A DNA stretch of 64,000 nucleotides from the NCBI RefSeq assembly GCF_007833355.1, contig NZ_CP020914.1:2652047-2716046 (forward strand), read 5' to 3'. Shown piece by piece: positions 43,674 through 53,562 of the stretch (position 1 is the first letter of the stretch; each line of letters opens with the position of its first letter). The translations under genes were made by a program, and so were the position numbers. A model generated the notes under the pieces. That model was not told the DNA's origin. It saw only the letters and a program-made list of their open reading frames with translations, and did no database searches. The stretch comes from Denitratisoma sp. DHT3 (lineage in GTDB: Bacteria > Pseudomonadota > Gammaproteobacteria > Burkholderiales > Rhodocyclaceae).

Positions 43674-44111
43674 TCATCCTCCACCCTGGATTTCCGCCAG
43701 GGCTCGTTCCAGGGCCGCGCGCAAGGCGTCGCTGGCGGGGACCGAGCGCCGGACGTGCGCGGGGCGGCGGGGGCTGGCCCAGATGGGGGCCGGGAAGTGG
43801 CTGTCGTCGGTCCAGCGCGGAATCACGTGCCAGTGCAGATGGGGTACCGCATTGCCCAGGCTGGCCAGATTGATCTTGTCCGGGAGCAGCAGGCCGCGCA
43901 GCGCCAGTTCCACGGCCAGCACCACGTTCAGCAGGTGACGCTGTTCGCCTGGCGACAGGTCGCTCATTTCCCGCACGTGGGCGTGCCAGACCACGCGGCA
44001 GAACCCGGGAAACGCCTCGCCCTCGGCGCCTTCGACGCGGATCACCCGGCACAGGGCGTCCTGCCAGAGCAACTCGCCTCCCGGATTGAGGCACAGATCG
44101 CAGTTGGACAT
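43674..44111 (-). CDS. HIT-family nucleotide-binding protein
   Basis: The start was set at ATG 44111 (MSNCDLCLNPGGELLWQDAL), which has AAGGA 9 bases upstream, giving 145 residues; ATG 44132 is an alternative. The histidine-triad motif HLHWHVIPRW lies near the middle, preceded by NLASLGNAVPHLHWH. HIT proteins hydrolyse or transfer nucleotides from phosphoramidates or dinucleoside polyphosphates. An N-terminal CDLC pair may bind zinc. It is the first gene of the minus-strand run through ubiE to the EEP gene. Confidence 0.9.
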   Translation of the reverse strand: MSNCDLCLNPGGELLWQDALCRVIRVEGAEGEAFPGFCRVVWHAHVREMSDLSPGEQRHLLNVVLAVELALRGLLLPDKINLASLGNAVPHLHWHVIPRWTDDSHFPAPIWASPRRPAHVRRSVPASDALRAALERALAEIQGGG

Positions 44112-44314
44112 ACCGGTCATTCCTTCGGTCATGGCTGGAGTTTCGGTTTCAGTCTAGGAAAACGCTGAACAAGTCACACCGGTGCGGCTTGAACTTCGAC
44201 AGTACGAACGGACTTGATCAGCGTTAGCGTAAAAAACAAGCTTTTCCCGGCGCCAGCCGCAACCTATCGGTGCAACCACGAAGCGCCCCCAAACATCCGA
44301 GCGCAGCGAGCCAT

Positions 44315-44338
44315 ATCGCCCCCCCGCCGGGGGGCGAT
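44315..44338 (-). terminator. GC-rich hairpin after the RND pump gene
   Basis: A perfect 10-bp stem (ATCGCCCCCC/GGGGGGCGAT) with a 4-base loop lies 13 bases after the RND stop. No T run follows, so it may end or stabilise the efflux transcript. No gene was seen in the rest of 44112-44350. Confidence 0.55.
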
Positions 44339-44350
44339 CAATCAAATCAA

Positions 44351-47300
44351 TCAGCCCTCTGCCGTCGGCTTGAAACTGACGCGCTGCGCCAGGCGGTCGA
44401 GGTAGAAATAGATCACCGGCGTCAGGTAGAGGGTGAGGAACTGGGACACCACCAGCCCGCCCACCACCGCCAGGCCCAGCGGCCGCCGAACCTCGGCGCC
44501 GGCGCCGAGGCCGATGGCGATGGGCAGGGTGCCGGCCAGGGCCGCCATGGTGGTCATCATGATCGGCCGGAAACGGATCAGGCAGGCCTGGAAGATCGCT
44601 TCCCGCGCCGCCACCCCCTCGTTGCGCTGCTTTTCCAGGGCGAAGTCGATCATCATGATGGCGTTCTTCTTGACGATGCCCACCAGCATGATCACGCCGA
44701 CGAAGGCGTAGAGGGAAAGATCGGTGCGGAACAGCAGCAGGGTGAGCAGCGCGCCCAGGCCCGCCGCGGGCAGGCCGGAGAGAATCGTCAGCGGATGGAT
44801 GAAGCTCTCGTAGAGGATGCCCAGCACGATATACACCACCAGCACGGCGATCAGCAGCAGCACGCCCAGCCCCTGCATCGACGCGGCGAAGGCCTGCGCC
44901 GTGCCCTGCAGGCTGGTGGTCAGCGACACCGGCAGGCGCAGTTCCCGCTCCAGGGTCTTGATGCGGTCCACCGCCTCGCCCAGCGAGACGCCGGGCAGCA
45001 GATTGAAGGAGATGGTCACCGACGGCAACTGGCCCTGATGGTTCACCGTCAGCGCCTGGGTCTTGCGGCTGACCCGGACCACGGTGTCGAGCGGCACCAG
45101 CTGGCCGTTGTCGGCGCGGACGTGGAGCTTGGAGAGCGCCGCCGGGTCGACCTGGAATTGGGGAGCCACTTCCAGGATCACCTGATACTGGTTGGTGGCG
45201 CCGTAGATGGTGGAGACCTGGCGGGCGCTGTAGGCGCTTTGCAGGGCGTCTTCCACCTGGCCGAAGGACAGGCCCAGGGCGGCGATCTTGTCCCGGTCCA
45301 CGTCCAGCGCCAGGGTCGGGCTCTGGTTCTTCAGGTTGCTGTTGACGTCGACGAAGCCCGGCAGCTGGCGGATCTTCGCCAGCAGGGTGTCGTTCCACTG
45401 ATAGAGCTCGTCGAGGTCGGTGTCCTGCAGAGTGTATTGGTACTGGGCCGAGGTGAGCTGGCCGCCGATGTTGATCGTCGGCGGATTCTGCAGGAACACC
45501 TTGATGCCGTGGATCTGCGCCAGCTCCGGCCGCAGTTGCTGGATCACCTGGTCGGGGGTGGCGCTGCGCTCTTCCGTGGGCTTGAGCACGATGTACATGC
45601 TGCCGGTGTTGACCGTGGGGCGGGGACCGCTGGCGCCCAGCGCCGACATCACGCGGGCCACGTTGGGGTTGGCGCGCACCGTTTCGGCCACCACCTGCTG
45701 CCGTTCGGCCATCGCGGCGAAGGAGACATCCTGCGGACCTTCGGTGAAAGCGATGATGTAGCCCACGTCGCCGCCGGGCAGGAAGTCCTTCGGCACCAGG
45801 ACGAACAGCCCGGCGGTGGCGACCAGGGTGGCGAGGAAGCTGGCCATCACCAGGCGCGGCCGATCCATCGTCCACGCCAGGCTGCTGCGGTAGGCCTCCA
45901 GCAGGGCGTCGAAAAAGCGCTCGAAGGCGCGGAAGACGGCGCCGTGCCGCTGCGACTGGGCGTCGTGGCGCAGATAGCGGCTGCACAGCATCGGCGTCAG
46001 GGTCAGCGATACCAGTCCGGAGACCAGGATCGCCGCGCAGATGGTGACGGCGAATTCATGCAGCAGGCGTCCGACGATGCCACCCATGAACAGCACCGGG
46101 ATGAACACCGCCACCAGCGAGAGGGTCATCGACAGGATCGTGAACCCGATTTCGCGCGAACCCCGCAGCGCGGCCTGGAGCGGCGGCTCGCCAGCCTCCA
46201 TGTGGCGCACGATGTTTTCCAGCATCACGATCGCGTCGTCCACGACGAAGCCCACCGACAGGGTCAGCGCCAACAGCGACAGATTGTCCAGGCTGTAGTC
46301 CATCAGGTGCATCACGGCGAAGGTGCCGACCACCGAGATCGGCAGGGCGACCGCGGGAATCAGCGTCGCCGAGAGGTTGCGCAGGAACAGCAGGATTACC
46401 AGGATCACCAGGAAGCCGGCCAGGAGCAGGGTGAACTGCACGTCGAGGATCGAATGGCGGATGGTGACGCTGCGGTCGTAATGCACCTGCAGCTCCACCG
46501 AGGCCGGCAGCTTTTCCTTGAATACGGGGAGGATCCGCTTGATCGCATCCACCGTTTCCACCGTGTTGGCGCCGGGCTGGCGTTGCACGGCGAGGATCAT
46601 GGCCTTCTTGCCGTTGAACCAGGCGCCGCCCTTGAGGTTTTCCACGCTGTCGATCACCGTGGCCACCTCCTCCAGCCGCACCGGGGCGCCGTTGCGCCAA
46701 GCGACGACCAACGGACGGTAGGCGGCGGCCTCTTCCAACTGGCCGTTGGCCTTGATCGCCAGGGACTGGTGGGCGCTGTCGAGCACGCCGGTGGGCTGGT
46801 TGACGTTGCCGGCCTTCACGGCCTGCGCCACTTCGTCGATGCCGATGCCGCGCGAGGCCAGTTGGTCAGGATTGGCCTGGATGCGCACGGCGAACTTGCT
46901 GGCACCGAACACCAGCACCTGGGCGACACCGGGAATGGTGGACAGGCGTTGCGCCAGTTGGGTCTCGGCATATTCGTCGACCACCGACAGGGGCAGGGTG
47001 TCCGAGGACATGGCGATGAAGATGATCGGCGAGTCCGCCGGGTTGACCTTGCGGAAGGACGGCGGCGTCGGCATGTCGGCGGGCAGTCTGCGCGCGGCCG
47101 AGGCGATGGCCGACTGCACGTCCTGGGCGGCGGCGTCGATGTCGCGCTCCAGGTTGAATTGCAGTGTGATCGAGGTCAGCCCCTGGGCGCTGACCGAGTT
47201 CATCGACGCCAGCCCGGCGATGGTGGAGAGTTGTGCCTCCAGGGGCGTGGCGACGGCCGCGGCCATGGTTTCGGGAGAGGCGCCGGGCAGGTTGGCGGAG

Positions 47301-47440
47301 ACCGAGATGGTGGGGAAGTCGACGCTGGGCAGCTCGGAGACCGGCAGCGCGCGATAGGCGAAGAAACCGAAGGCGAGGATGGCCGCCATCAGCAGCGTGG
47401 TCATCACCGGCCGGCGGATGGAAAGTTCGGGCAGCTGCAT
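44351..47440 (-). CDS. RND multidrug efflux transporter (MdtB/MdtC-like)
   Basis: The start was set at ATG 47440 (MQLPELSIRRPVMTTLLMAAI), giving 1029 residues, the usual RND length. Twelve membrane helices and two large periplasmic loops are expected; the proton-relay aspartates lie in VGFVVDDAIVMLENIVRHME. Conserved blocks include AGLASMNSVSAQGLTSITLQF near residue 75 and RFRPIMMTTMAALAGTLPIAIG at the C-terminus. It pumps drugs or metabolites with the adaptor encoded just upstream (gap about 110 bases) and an outer-membrane channel. An ORF of similar length on the other strand is antisense shadow. Confidence 0.95.
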   Translation of the reverse strand: MQLPELSIRRPVMTTLLMAAILAFGFFAYRALPVSELPSVDFPTISVSANLPGASPETMAAAVATPLEAQLSTIAGLASMNSVSAQGLTSITLQFNLERDIDAAAQDVQSAIASAARRLPADMPTPPSFRKVNPADSPIIFIAMSSDTLPLSVVDEYAETQLAQRLSTIPGVAQVLVFGASKFAVRIQANPDQLASRGIGIDEVAQAVKAGNVNQPTGVLDSAHQSLAIKANGQLEEAAAYRPLVVAWRNGAPVRLEEVATVIDSVENLKGGAWFNGKKAMILAVQRQPGANTVETVDAIKRILPVFKEKLPASVELQVHYDRSVTIRHSILDVQFTLLLAGFLVILVILLFLRNLSATLIPAVALPISVVGTFAVMHLMDYSLDNLSLLALTLSVGFVVDDAIVMLENIVRHMEAGEPPLQAALRGSREIGFTILSMTLSLVAVFIPVLFMGGIVGRLLHEFAVTICAAILVSGLVSLTLTPMLCSRYLRHDAQSQRHGAVFRAFERFFDALLEAYRSSLAWTMDRPRLVMASFLATLVATAGLFVLVPKDFLPGGDVGYIIAFTEGPQDVSFAAMAERQQVVAETVRANPNVARVMSALGASGPRPTVNTGSMYIVLKPTEERSATPDQVIQQLRPELAQIHGIKVFLQNPPTINIGGQLTSAQYQYTLQDTDLDELYQWNDTLLAKIRQLPGFVDVNSNLKNQSPTLALDVDRDKIAALGLSFGQVEDALQSAYSARQVSTIYGATNQYQVILEVAPQFQVDPAALSKLHVRADNGQLVPLDTVVRVSRKTQALTVNHQGQLPSVTISFNLLPGVSLGEAVDRIKTLERELRLPVSLTTSLQGTAQAFAASMQGLGVLLLIAVLVVYIVLGILYESFIHPLTILSGLPAAGLGALLTLLLFRTDLSLYAFVGVIMLVGIVKKNAIMMIDFALEKQRNEGVAAREAIFQACLIRFRPIMMTTMAALAGTLPIAIGLGAGAEVRRPLGLAVVGGLVVSQFLTLYLTPVIYFYLDRLAQRVSFKPTAEG

Positions 47441-47551
47441 GGTCAACGTGACATCACGAATTCGAATTGAAACGGCAGGTCAAATGATCGGGCGTGGCGA
47501 GCAAACCGCGTACTTCATGCTCCAGGGTGAAAAAACGGTTGCCATGAGCGG

Positions 47552-48619
47552 CTACGATCCGCTCTTGCCGTCGGCCTTGATCTGCACCACGGCGCCGGGC
47601 ACCAGGCGCAACTGGCCTTCGCTGACCACGGTCTCGCCCACGGCGACGCCCTTGGTGATCGCGATCCGCTCCTGGTCCGCCGCCGCCACCTCCACCGGCC
47701 GCAACTCCACGCTGTGATCGGTCTTGACCACGTACACGTAGCTGCCCGCCGGCCCCTGCTGCAGCGTCTGGGTGGGCAGGGTCACGACGTTCTTCAGGGT
47801 GTCGAGCACCAGCGCCACCTGGACGAACTGTCCCGGCAGCAGGGTTTCCCGCTCATTGGCCAAGGCGGCCTTGAGCTGGATGGTGCCGGTGGCGCGGTCC
47901 ACCCCGTTGTCGAGGAAATGCACCCTTCCTTCGCGCACCTCGCCGTCCGGCGCGGTGATGGCGGCCTTGAGGGTGCCCGCCTGGAAGGCGGCGCGCAGCG
48001 CGGGCAGATGCTTTTCGGCGACTGTGAAGGCGACGTTCAGCGGCCGTACCCGGTTGACCACCGCCAGGGCGGTGTCGTTGGCCTTCACCGCGGCGCCGGG
48101 GAACACCAGGCGGGCGCCGACGATGCCGTCGAAGGGCGCCCTGACCGTGGTGTAGTCCTGCTGCAGGCGCGCCAGTTCGGCCGCCGCGGCCGCAGCTTCG
48201 GCTGTCGCGCGGACATCGGCCAGTTTTTCCGCGGAGACGAAACCCCGCTCCTTCAGATCCTCGTAGCGCCGCGCATCCAGCCGGGCCTTGTGCGCCAGGG
48301 CCTCGGCCTGGCGGAAGCGCGCGGCGTAGTCGGCGGGATCGAGACGCACCAGCGCGTCGCCCTTTTTCACATGCTGACCTTCTGTGAACGGCACCGCCAG
48401 CACCTGGCCTTCCACGCGGGAACGCAGCGTCACGGTTTCCTGGGCCTCGGTGCGGCCGGTCAGTTGCAGGATCACGGGCATGTCGGCGGTCTTCGCCGTC
48501 ACCGCCACCACCGGTACCGTCTGCGGCGCCGGCGCCGGCTTCGAGGCCGGCCGGCCGATGAGCCAGGCCGCGCCGGCGGCAAGCAGGATGAGGACGATCA
48601 GGAGGAGATTCTTCTTCAT
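47552..48619 (-). CDS. RND efflux periplasmic adaptor subunit
   Basis: The 355-residue protein has an N-terminal membrane anchor (MKKNLLLIVLILLAAGAAWLI), a biotinyl-lipoyl-like domain (VTLRSRVEGQVLAVPFTEGQHVKKGDALVRLDPADY), a coiled-coil hairpin (about 95-165) and beta-barrel domains (LNVAFTVAEKHLP, GTIQLKAALANERETLLPGQFVQV). It bridges the RND pump to the outer membrane channel. It is divergent from the TolC-like gene at 48766, and the 146-base gap probably holds promoters for both. Confidence 0.94.
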   Translation of the reverse strand: MKKNLLLIVLILLAAGAAWLIGRPASKPAPAPQTVPVVAVTAKTADMPVILQLTGRTEAQETVTLRSRVEGQVLAVPFTEGQHVKKGDALVRLDPADYAARFRQAEALAHKARLDARRYEDLKERGFVSAEKLADVRATAEAAAAAAELARLQQDYTTVRAPFDGIVGARLVFPGAAVKANDTALAVVNRVRPLNVAFTVAEKHLPALRAAFQAGTLKAAITAPDGEVREGRVHFLDNGVDRATGTIQLKAALANERETLLPGQFVQVALVLDTLKNVVTLPTQTLQQGPAGSYVYVVKTDHSVELRPVEVAAADQERIAITKGVAVGETVVSEGQLRLVPGAVVQIKADGKSGS

Positions 48620-48765
48620 GGGCGAGCACGGTGGAACAACGGACGGGAAGCCTGCCGATTCTACGCTTCGGGCCTGCCGCGGGCATCGTGGCGATTACCG
48701 ACCGTAACAATCCCCGCCGCCGGCCCGCGGCGGACAGTCATGCCCGCAGGTTAAACTCGTACCCC

Positions 48766-50136
48766 ATGTCTGCACGAATCCCGATGACCTGGGCCATCCT
48801 TTGTCTGGCCTTTCCCGCCTGGGCGGGGGGCGGCTTCGATCCCCTCGCAACCGGCGACGGGTTGGGGACCGCTCCCTTTGCCGCTTGCTCCCCCGCGCCA
48901 CGGAATGGGGCCTTGACCCTGGCCGCGGCGATCGACGGCGCCCTCTGCGCCAATCCCCAGACCCGCCTGGCCTGGGCCAACGCCCGGGCCCAGGCGGCCC
49001 AGGTCGGTGTGGCGCAGGCCGCGTATTTGCCCAGTCTTTCCGCCACGGCCGGCACGGGACGAGCCCGGCTTGCGGACGTCGATCGCGATCAGCGCAGCGT
49101 GGCGGCCAGCCTCTCCTGGCTGGTCTTCGATTTCGGCGGCCGTGCCGCCACGCTGGAGAATGCGCGCCAGTTGCTGGCCGCCGCCAATGCCACGCAGGAT
49201 GCCACCGTGCAGTCCCTGCTGCTGGCGACGACCCAGGCCTACTATCAGGCCCAGGCGCTGGAGGCCGCGCTGGCCGCCGCCGTGGCCTCGGAGCGGGCCG
49301 CCGAGACCAGTTTCCGCGCCGCCGAGGCCCGCTATCGGGCCGGCAGCGCCGCGCCCGCCGATCGGCTGCAGGCGCGCACGGCCTGGTCCCAGGCCCAGCT
49401 CAACCGGATTGCCGCGGATGGCAGCCTGAAGACGGCCCAGGGCGCGCTGAACGCGCTGATCGGCCGCGATGCCCAGCGTCCCCTGGCTTTGGCGACCCTG
49501 ACCCAGGGCGAGCCGGCGGCAAACTTCGAACAGAATGTCGATGCCCTGGTCGACACGGCCCGACGCCGGCGCCCCGATTTCCAGGCGGCGCTGGCCCAGG
49601 CCCAGGCCGCCCGCGCCAGCGTCGATGCGGCGCGCGCCGCCCATCTGCCGAGCCTGAGCCTGGGAATGACGGCCAGTGACGCGCATACCGCCGGGCTGGG
49701 CGACACCCGCAGCGGCAGCGTCGGCCTGACGCTGAACGTGCCGCTGTTCACCGGCTTCGCCACGCACTACCGGGTACGGGCCGCCGAGGCCCAGGTCGAG
49801 GCCCGGGCGGCCACTGCGGAAAGCCTGCGCCTGCAGGTGGCGCAGGATGTCTGGAACGCCTACCAGGCGCTCACCACCGCAACCCAGACCACCCGCAGCA
49901 GCGCCGATCTGCTGGCCAGCGCCGAGGCCGCCGACCAGGTGGCGCGGGGTCGCTACGAGGCCGGGGTGGGCAGCCTGCTGGACCTGCTCAACGCCCAGAG
50001 TGCCCTGGCTTCCGCCCGCCAGCAACGGGTGCAGGCCCTGTTCAACTGGAACGTGGCCCGGGTGGCGTTGGCCCAGGCCATGGGCGCGCTCGACGTGGGA
50101 CTGATCGAAACCTTGCAGGAAGGCAAGACGCCATGA
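48766..50136 (+). CDS. TolC-family outer membrane efflux protein
   Basis: The start was set at ATG 48766 (MSARIPMTWAILCLAFPAWA), giving 456 residues with a signal peptide. The mature protein shows two internally related helical repeats of the outer-membrane efflux family, with GRDAQRPLALATL in the middle and RYEAGVGSLLDLLNAQSALASARQ near the end. The trimer forms the exit duct. Its stop overlaps the macA-like start by ATGA. It may also serve the divergent RND pump. Confidence 0.92.
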   Translation: MSARIPMTWAILCLAFPAWAGGGFDPLATGDGLGTAPFAACSPAPRNGALTLAAAIDGALCANPQTRLAWANARAQAAQVGVAQAAYLPSLSATAGTGRARLADVDRDQRSVAASLSWLVFDFGGRAATLENARQLLAAANATQDATVQSLLLATTQAYYQAQALEAALAAAVASERAAETSFRAAEARYRAGSAAPADRLQARTAWSQAQLNRIAADGSLKTAQGALNALIGRDAQRPLALATLTQGEPAANFEQNVDALVDTARRRRPDFQAALAQAQAARASVDAARAAHLPSLSLGMTASDAHTAGLGDTRSGSVGLTLNVPLFTGFATHYRVRAAEAQVEARAATAESLRLQVAQDVWNAYQALTTATQTTRSSADLLASAEAADQVARGRYEAGVGSLLDLLNAQSALASARQQRVQALFNWNVARVALAQAMGALDVGLIETLQEGKTP

Positions 50137-51317
50137 AATCCAAATTCGCCTGGCGCTGGCCGGCTCTCGTCCTCGTCATCGTCGCGGCCGGGCTTTACGC
50201 CGCTTTCGGCCTGCGCGGCGGCGACGACCTGGCGCAGCGCTACAAGCAGCAGTCGCTGGTGCGGGGCAGCCTGACCCAGAGCGTTTCCGCCAACGGCACC
50301 CTCAATCCGGTGATCCTGGTCAGCGTCGGCACCCAGGTGTCCGGCACGGTGAAAAAACTTCACGTGGACTACAACGCCCGGGTGCAAAAGGACCAGGTGC
50401 TGGCGGAACTGGACGACGTGCTGTTCGCCGCCCAGGTGGGCCAGGACCAGGCCAATCTGAAATCGGCCCAGGCCAGCCTGGACCTGGCCAGCGTCAATGA
50501 AAAGCGGGCCCAGTCCCTGTTTGCCCAGGAGTACATTTCGCGCCAGGAACTGGATCAGGCGATCCAGGCCAAAAAGACGGCGGCGGCCCAGGTGGAGCAG
50601 GGCATGGCGGCACTGAAGCGCAGCCGCGCCAACCTGGGCTATTCGGTGATCCGCTCCCCGGTTTCCGGCGTGGTGGTGGACCGCAGCATCGACGTGGGCC
50701 AGACCGTGGCCGCCAGTTTCCAGACGCCGACCCTGTTCAAGATCGCCCAGGACCTGTCCAAGATGCAGATCGATTCGGCCTTCGCCGAAGCCGACATCGG
50801 CCAGATCCGCGAAGGCCAGAAGGTGCACTTCAACGTCGACGCCTTTCCCAACCGCGCCTTCCACGGGGTGGTGCGGCTGATCCGCCTGAATCCGACCACG
50901 GTGCAGAACGTGGTGACCTACGACGTGGTGATCGCCGTCGACAATCCGGACCAGGTGCTGCTGCCGGGCATGACGGCGTATGTGAACATCGGCGTGGCCC
51001 ACCGCGAGGACGCGTTGCTGGTATCCAATGCGGCGCTGCGCTTCAAGCCCGCCGAAGCGCCCCAGGAAGCCGCCGGCAAGCCCGGCGCCAAGCCGGAACC
51101 GGGCAAGAAGAAGCGCGATGCGGCCAGCGGCACGGTCTGGGTGTTGCGCGGCGGCCAGATCAAGCCCGTGAGCCTGACCATCGGCATCAGCGACGGCCGC
51201 AACACCGAGGTGCTGGCGGGAGAGCTGAAAGCCGGCGACCAGGTCATCGTCGCCGAGAACGGCCAAGCCAAGGGCAAGAGCGGCGGGCCCCAGGGGCCGC
51301 AGTTCCGCCCATTCTGA
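50133..51317 (+). CDS. macA: MacA-like periplasmic adaptor of an ABC exporter
   Basis: The 394-residue protein has an N-terminal membrane helix (WPALVLVIVAAGLYAAFGL), a lipoyl-like domain (SVGTQVSGTVKKLHVDYNARVQKDQVLAELDD), a long coiled coil (about 100-165) and barrel domains with RSPVSGVVVDRSIDVGQTVAASFQTPTLF. This is the HlyD/MacA pattern. A lysine-rich insertion (KPGAKPEPGKKKRDAAS) is specific to it. It works with the ATPase and permease encoded downstream (4-base gap to the ATPase gene). Confidence 0.93.
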   Translation: MKSKFAWRWPALVLVIVAAGLYAAFGLRGGDDLAQRYKQQSLVRGSLTQSVSANGTLNPVILVSVGTQVSGTVKKLHVDYNARVQKDQVLAELDDVLFAAQVGQDQANLKSAQASLDLASVNEKRAQSLFAQEYISRQELDQAIQAKKTAAAQVEQGMAALKRSRANLGYSVIRSPVSGVVVDRSIDVGQTVAASFQTPTLFKIAQDLSKMQIDSAFAEADIGQIREGQKVHFNVDAFPNRAFHGVVRLIRLNPTTVQNVVTYDVVIAVDNPDQVLLPGMTAYVNIGVAHREDALLVSNAALRFKPAEAPQEAAGKPGAKPEPGKKKRDAASGTVWVLRGGQIKPVSLTIGISDGRNTEVLAGELKAGDQVIVAENGQAKGKSGGPQGPQFRPF

Positions 51318-51321
51318 CACG

Positions 51322-52032
51322 ATGAACCGGCAGACCGTCATCGAGGTGCGGAACCTGGCCAAGGCCTACCAGACGCCGGCCGGTGCCTTCCCGGCGCTGA
51401 AGGGCGTGGATCTCGTGATCGAGTCCGGTGAATTCGTCGCCGTGATGGGGCCCTCCGGTTCGGGCAAATCCACCTTCATGAACCTGCTGGGTTGCCTGGA
51501 TCGGCCCAGCGCCGGCGAATACCGGCTCGACGGGCGCGCCGTGTCGACCATGGACAAGGACGAGCTGGCGCAAGTGCGCGGACGCCAGATCGGCTTCGTT
51601 TTCCAGGGGTTCAACCTGCTGCCGCGCATCAGCCTGGAGGACAACGTCGCCCTGCCCCTGGTCTATGCCAACATCGATCGCGAGACGCGCCGCGCCCGGG
51701 CGCGCGAGATGCTGGACAGGGTAGGGCTCGGCGCCTACGCCAAGTCCATGCCCAACCGCATCTCCGGCGGTCAGCAGCAGCGTGTCGCGATCGCCCGCGC
51801 CCTGGTGAACCGGCCGCGCCTGATCCTGGCCGACGAACCGACCGGCAATCTGGACAGCCAGACCTCCGAGGAGATCATGGCCCTGTTCGAGGCGCTGAAC
51901 CGCGAGGGCATCACCGTGGTGCTGGTCACCCATGAACCCGACATCGCCCGCCACGCCCGACGCCTGGTGCGCTTCCGCGACGGCCTGATCGTGCACGACG
52001 GCGGCCACGACCATGAGGGAGAACCCGCATGA
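51322..52032 (+). CDS. ABC transporter ATP-binding protein (MacB/LolD type)
   Basis: The 236-residue ATPase has Walker [10 protein letters not shown], the Q-loop region [23 protein letters not shown], the signature [15 protein letters not shown], Walker [13 protein letters not shown] and the H-loop VTHEP. It is of the MacB/LolD class and energises the permease encoded downstream. In E. coli MacB the two are one chain; here they are separate genes. The next gene starts only after a 160-base gap that contains a strong hairpin. Confidence 0.95.
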   Translation: MNRQTVIEVRNLAKAYQTPAGAFPALKGVDLVIESGEFVAVMGPSGSGKSTFMNLLGCLDRPSAGEYRLDGRAVSTMDKDELAQVRGRQIGFVFQGFNLLPRISLEDNVALPLVYANIDRETRRARAREMLDRVGLGAYAKSMPNRISGGQQQRVAIARALVNRPRLILADEPTGNLDSQTSEEIMALFEALNREGITVVLVTHEPDIARHARRLVRFRDGLIVHDGGHDHEGEPA

Positions 52033-52078
52033 GCGAAGCTGCCCTCCAATCAGTTGCCCGCAGGGCACAAACCAGTCG

Positions 52079-52101
52079 CCTCCCCCGCTTGGCGGGGGAG
52101 G
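52079..52101. repeat. GC-rich hairpin repeat between the ABC ATPase and permease genes
   Basis: A 10-bp stem (CCTCCCCCGC/GCGGGGGAGG) with a 3-base loop is followed by GGGAGGGGGTG. Sequences of this type recur as dispersed hairpin repeats in many GC-rich genomes. It lies in 52033-52194, a stretch without a gene that splits an otherwise tightly packed operon. Confidence 0.7.
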
Positions 52102-52194
52102 CCGGGAGGGGGTGTCTTTCGAGGGCGCCCCGCGCCCATGGCATGCCAGGCCGTATTTGTCGTCAGATGTTCCTAGTTGCGGGGTGTACCTGAA

Positions 52195-53415
52195 ATGATC
52201 ACCACCCTACTAGGCCAAGCCTGGCATGCCATGGGCGCCAACAAGATGCGCACCTTCCTCACCATGCTGGGCATGGTGATCGGCGTCTCAGCCGTGGTGC
52301 TGATGACGGCGATCGGCCAGGGCGCTCAATTGGCGGTGAAGGAGTCGATCAACTCGATGGGCGCCAACCTGTTCATCGTCCTCTCCGGCTCCACCACCTC
52401 CGGCGGCGTGCGCATGGGCGGTGGCGCCGCGCCCACGCTGACCGTGGCCGACGCCGACGCGATCGCCGAACTGCCCGGCGTGCGGGCGGTGGCGCCGATC
52501 CATCCGGGCACCGCGCAGGTGGTCTATGGCAGCAACAACTGGAGCACTTCGGTGTATGGCGTCACGCCGGGCTATCTGGACGTGCGCAACTGGAATCTGG
52601 CGGCGGGCACGCCTTTCGCCGATTCCGACCTGCGCTCGGCCACCCGCGTGGCGCTGCTGGGCCAAACGGTGGCCCAGAGCCTGTTCGGCGACGAGGATCC
52701 GGTCGGCAAGTCGCTGCGCATCCGCAACAGTCCTTTCGTCGTGCTCGGCGTGCTGTCCGCCAAGGGCCAGAGCCTGGACGGCCGGGACCAGGACGACACG
52801 ATCCTGATCCCCCTGACGACGGCCCAGCGCAAGGTCTATGGCACCCAGTTCCAGGGCTCGGTGCGGCTGATCAACGTCCAGGCCGCCTCCGCCGAATCGA
52901 TGGACAGCGTGGAGCAGGGCATGACGGCCCTGCTCCACCAGCGTCACCGCATCCGCGAAGGCCAGGACGCCGATTTCTTTGTCCGCAATCTGACCGCCCT
53001 GGCCGACTCGGCGGCGGAGACCACCCGCGTGATGTCCCTGCTGCTGGGCGCCATCGCCTCCGTGTCGCTGCTGGTGGGGGGCATCGGCATCATGAACATC
53101 ATGCTGGTGTCGGTGACGGAGCGCACCCGCGAGATCGGCATCCGCATGGCGATCGGCGCCCGGGAACGCGACATCCTGATGCAGTTCCTGCTGGAGGCGA
53201 TCATCATCTCGGTGGTGGGTTGCCTGATCGGCCTGGCGCTGGGCGTGGGCGGCGCCCTGCTGGTGAACATGCTCGCCAAGACCGCGGTGGTGATTTCCGG
53301 CAGTTCGGTGCTGATCGCCTTCGGCGTCGCCGCCGCGGTGGGCATCTTCTTCGGCTTCTATCCGGCCAGGAAGGCCGCCCGGCTCGACCCGATCGAGGCC
53401 CTGCGCTACCAGTAA
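52195..53415 (+). CDS. macB: ABC transporter permease (MacB type)
   Basis: The start was set at ATG 52195 (MITTLLGQAWHAMGANKMRT), giving 406 residues. One N-terminal membrane helix (RTFLTMLGMVIGVSAVVLMTAIGQGA) precedes a periplasmic domain, and three C-terminal helices form the FtsX-like domain (GGIGIMNIMLVSVTERTREIGIRMAIGA and FGFYPARKAARLDPIEALRYQ). With the upstream ATPase, MacA-like adaptor and TolC it forms a tripartite exporter, perhaps for macrolides, peptides or lipids. A relic with the same INVQAA and ARLDPI segments lies at 62450-62553. Confidence 0.94.
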   Translation: MITTLLGQAWHAMGANKMRTFLTMLGMVIGVSAVVLMTAIGQGAQLAVKESINSMGANLFIVLSGSTTSGGVRMGGGAAPTLTVADADAIAELPGVRAVAPIHPGTAQVVYGSNNWSTSVYGVTPGYLDVRNWNLAAGTPFADSDLRSATRVALLGQTVAQSLFGDEDPVGKSLRIRNSPFVVLGVLSAKGQSLDGRDQDDTILIPLTTAQRKVYGTQFQGSVRLINVQAASAESMDSVEQGMTALLHQRHRIREGQDADFFVRNLTALADSAAETTRVMSLLLGAIASVSLLVGGIGIMNIMLVSVTERTREIGIRMAIGARERDILMQFLLEAIIISVVGCLIGLALGVGGALLVNMLAKTAVVISGSSVLIAFGVAAAVGIFFGFYPARKAARLDPIEALRYQ

Positions 53416-53562
53416 CTCCCGGCACCGCATTTGTCGATCCATGCGAACGATCGCTCGACTACCCGACACCGGGGCATGACGGCAGGCCCGCTCCACACGG
53501 TCTGATCTCTTCAAGCGCTGCCTTGTCGATGTCGTTGAGATGTCTTTTTCCCATGCCCCGGC

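Noticed and set aside
44270..47470. A very long plus-strand open frame (about 1066 codons).
   Set aside because: It is the antisense shadow of the RND transporter gene. The minus strand has the conserved RND motifs, while the plus frame is His-, Gln- and Gly-rich noise typical of GC-rich antisense.
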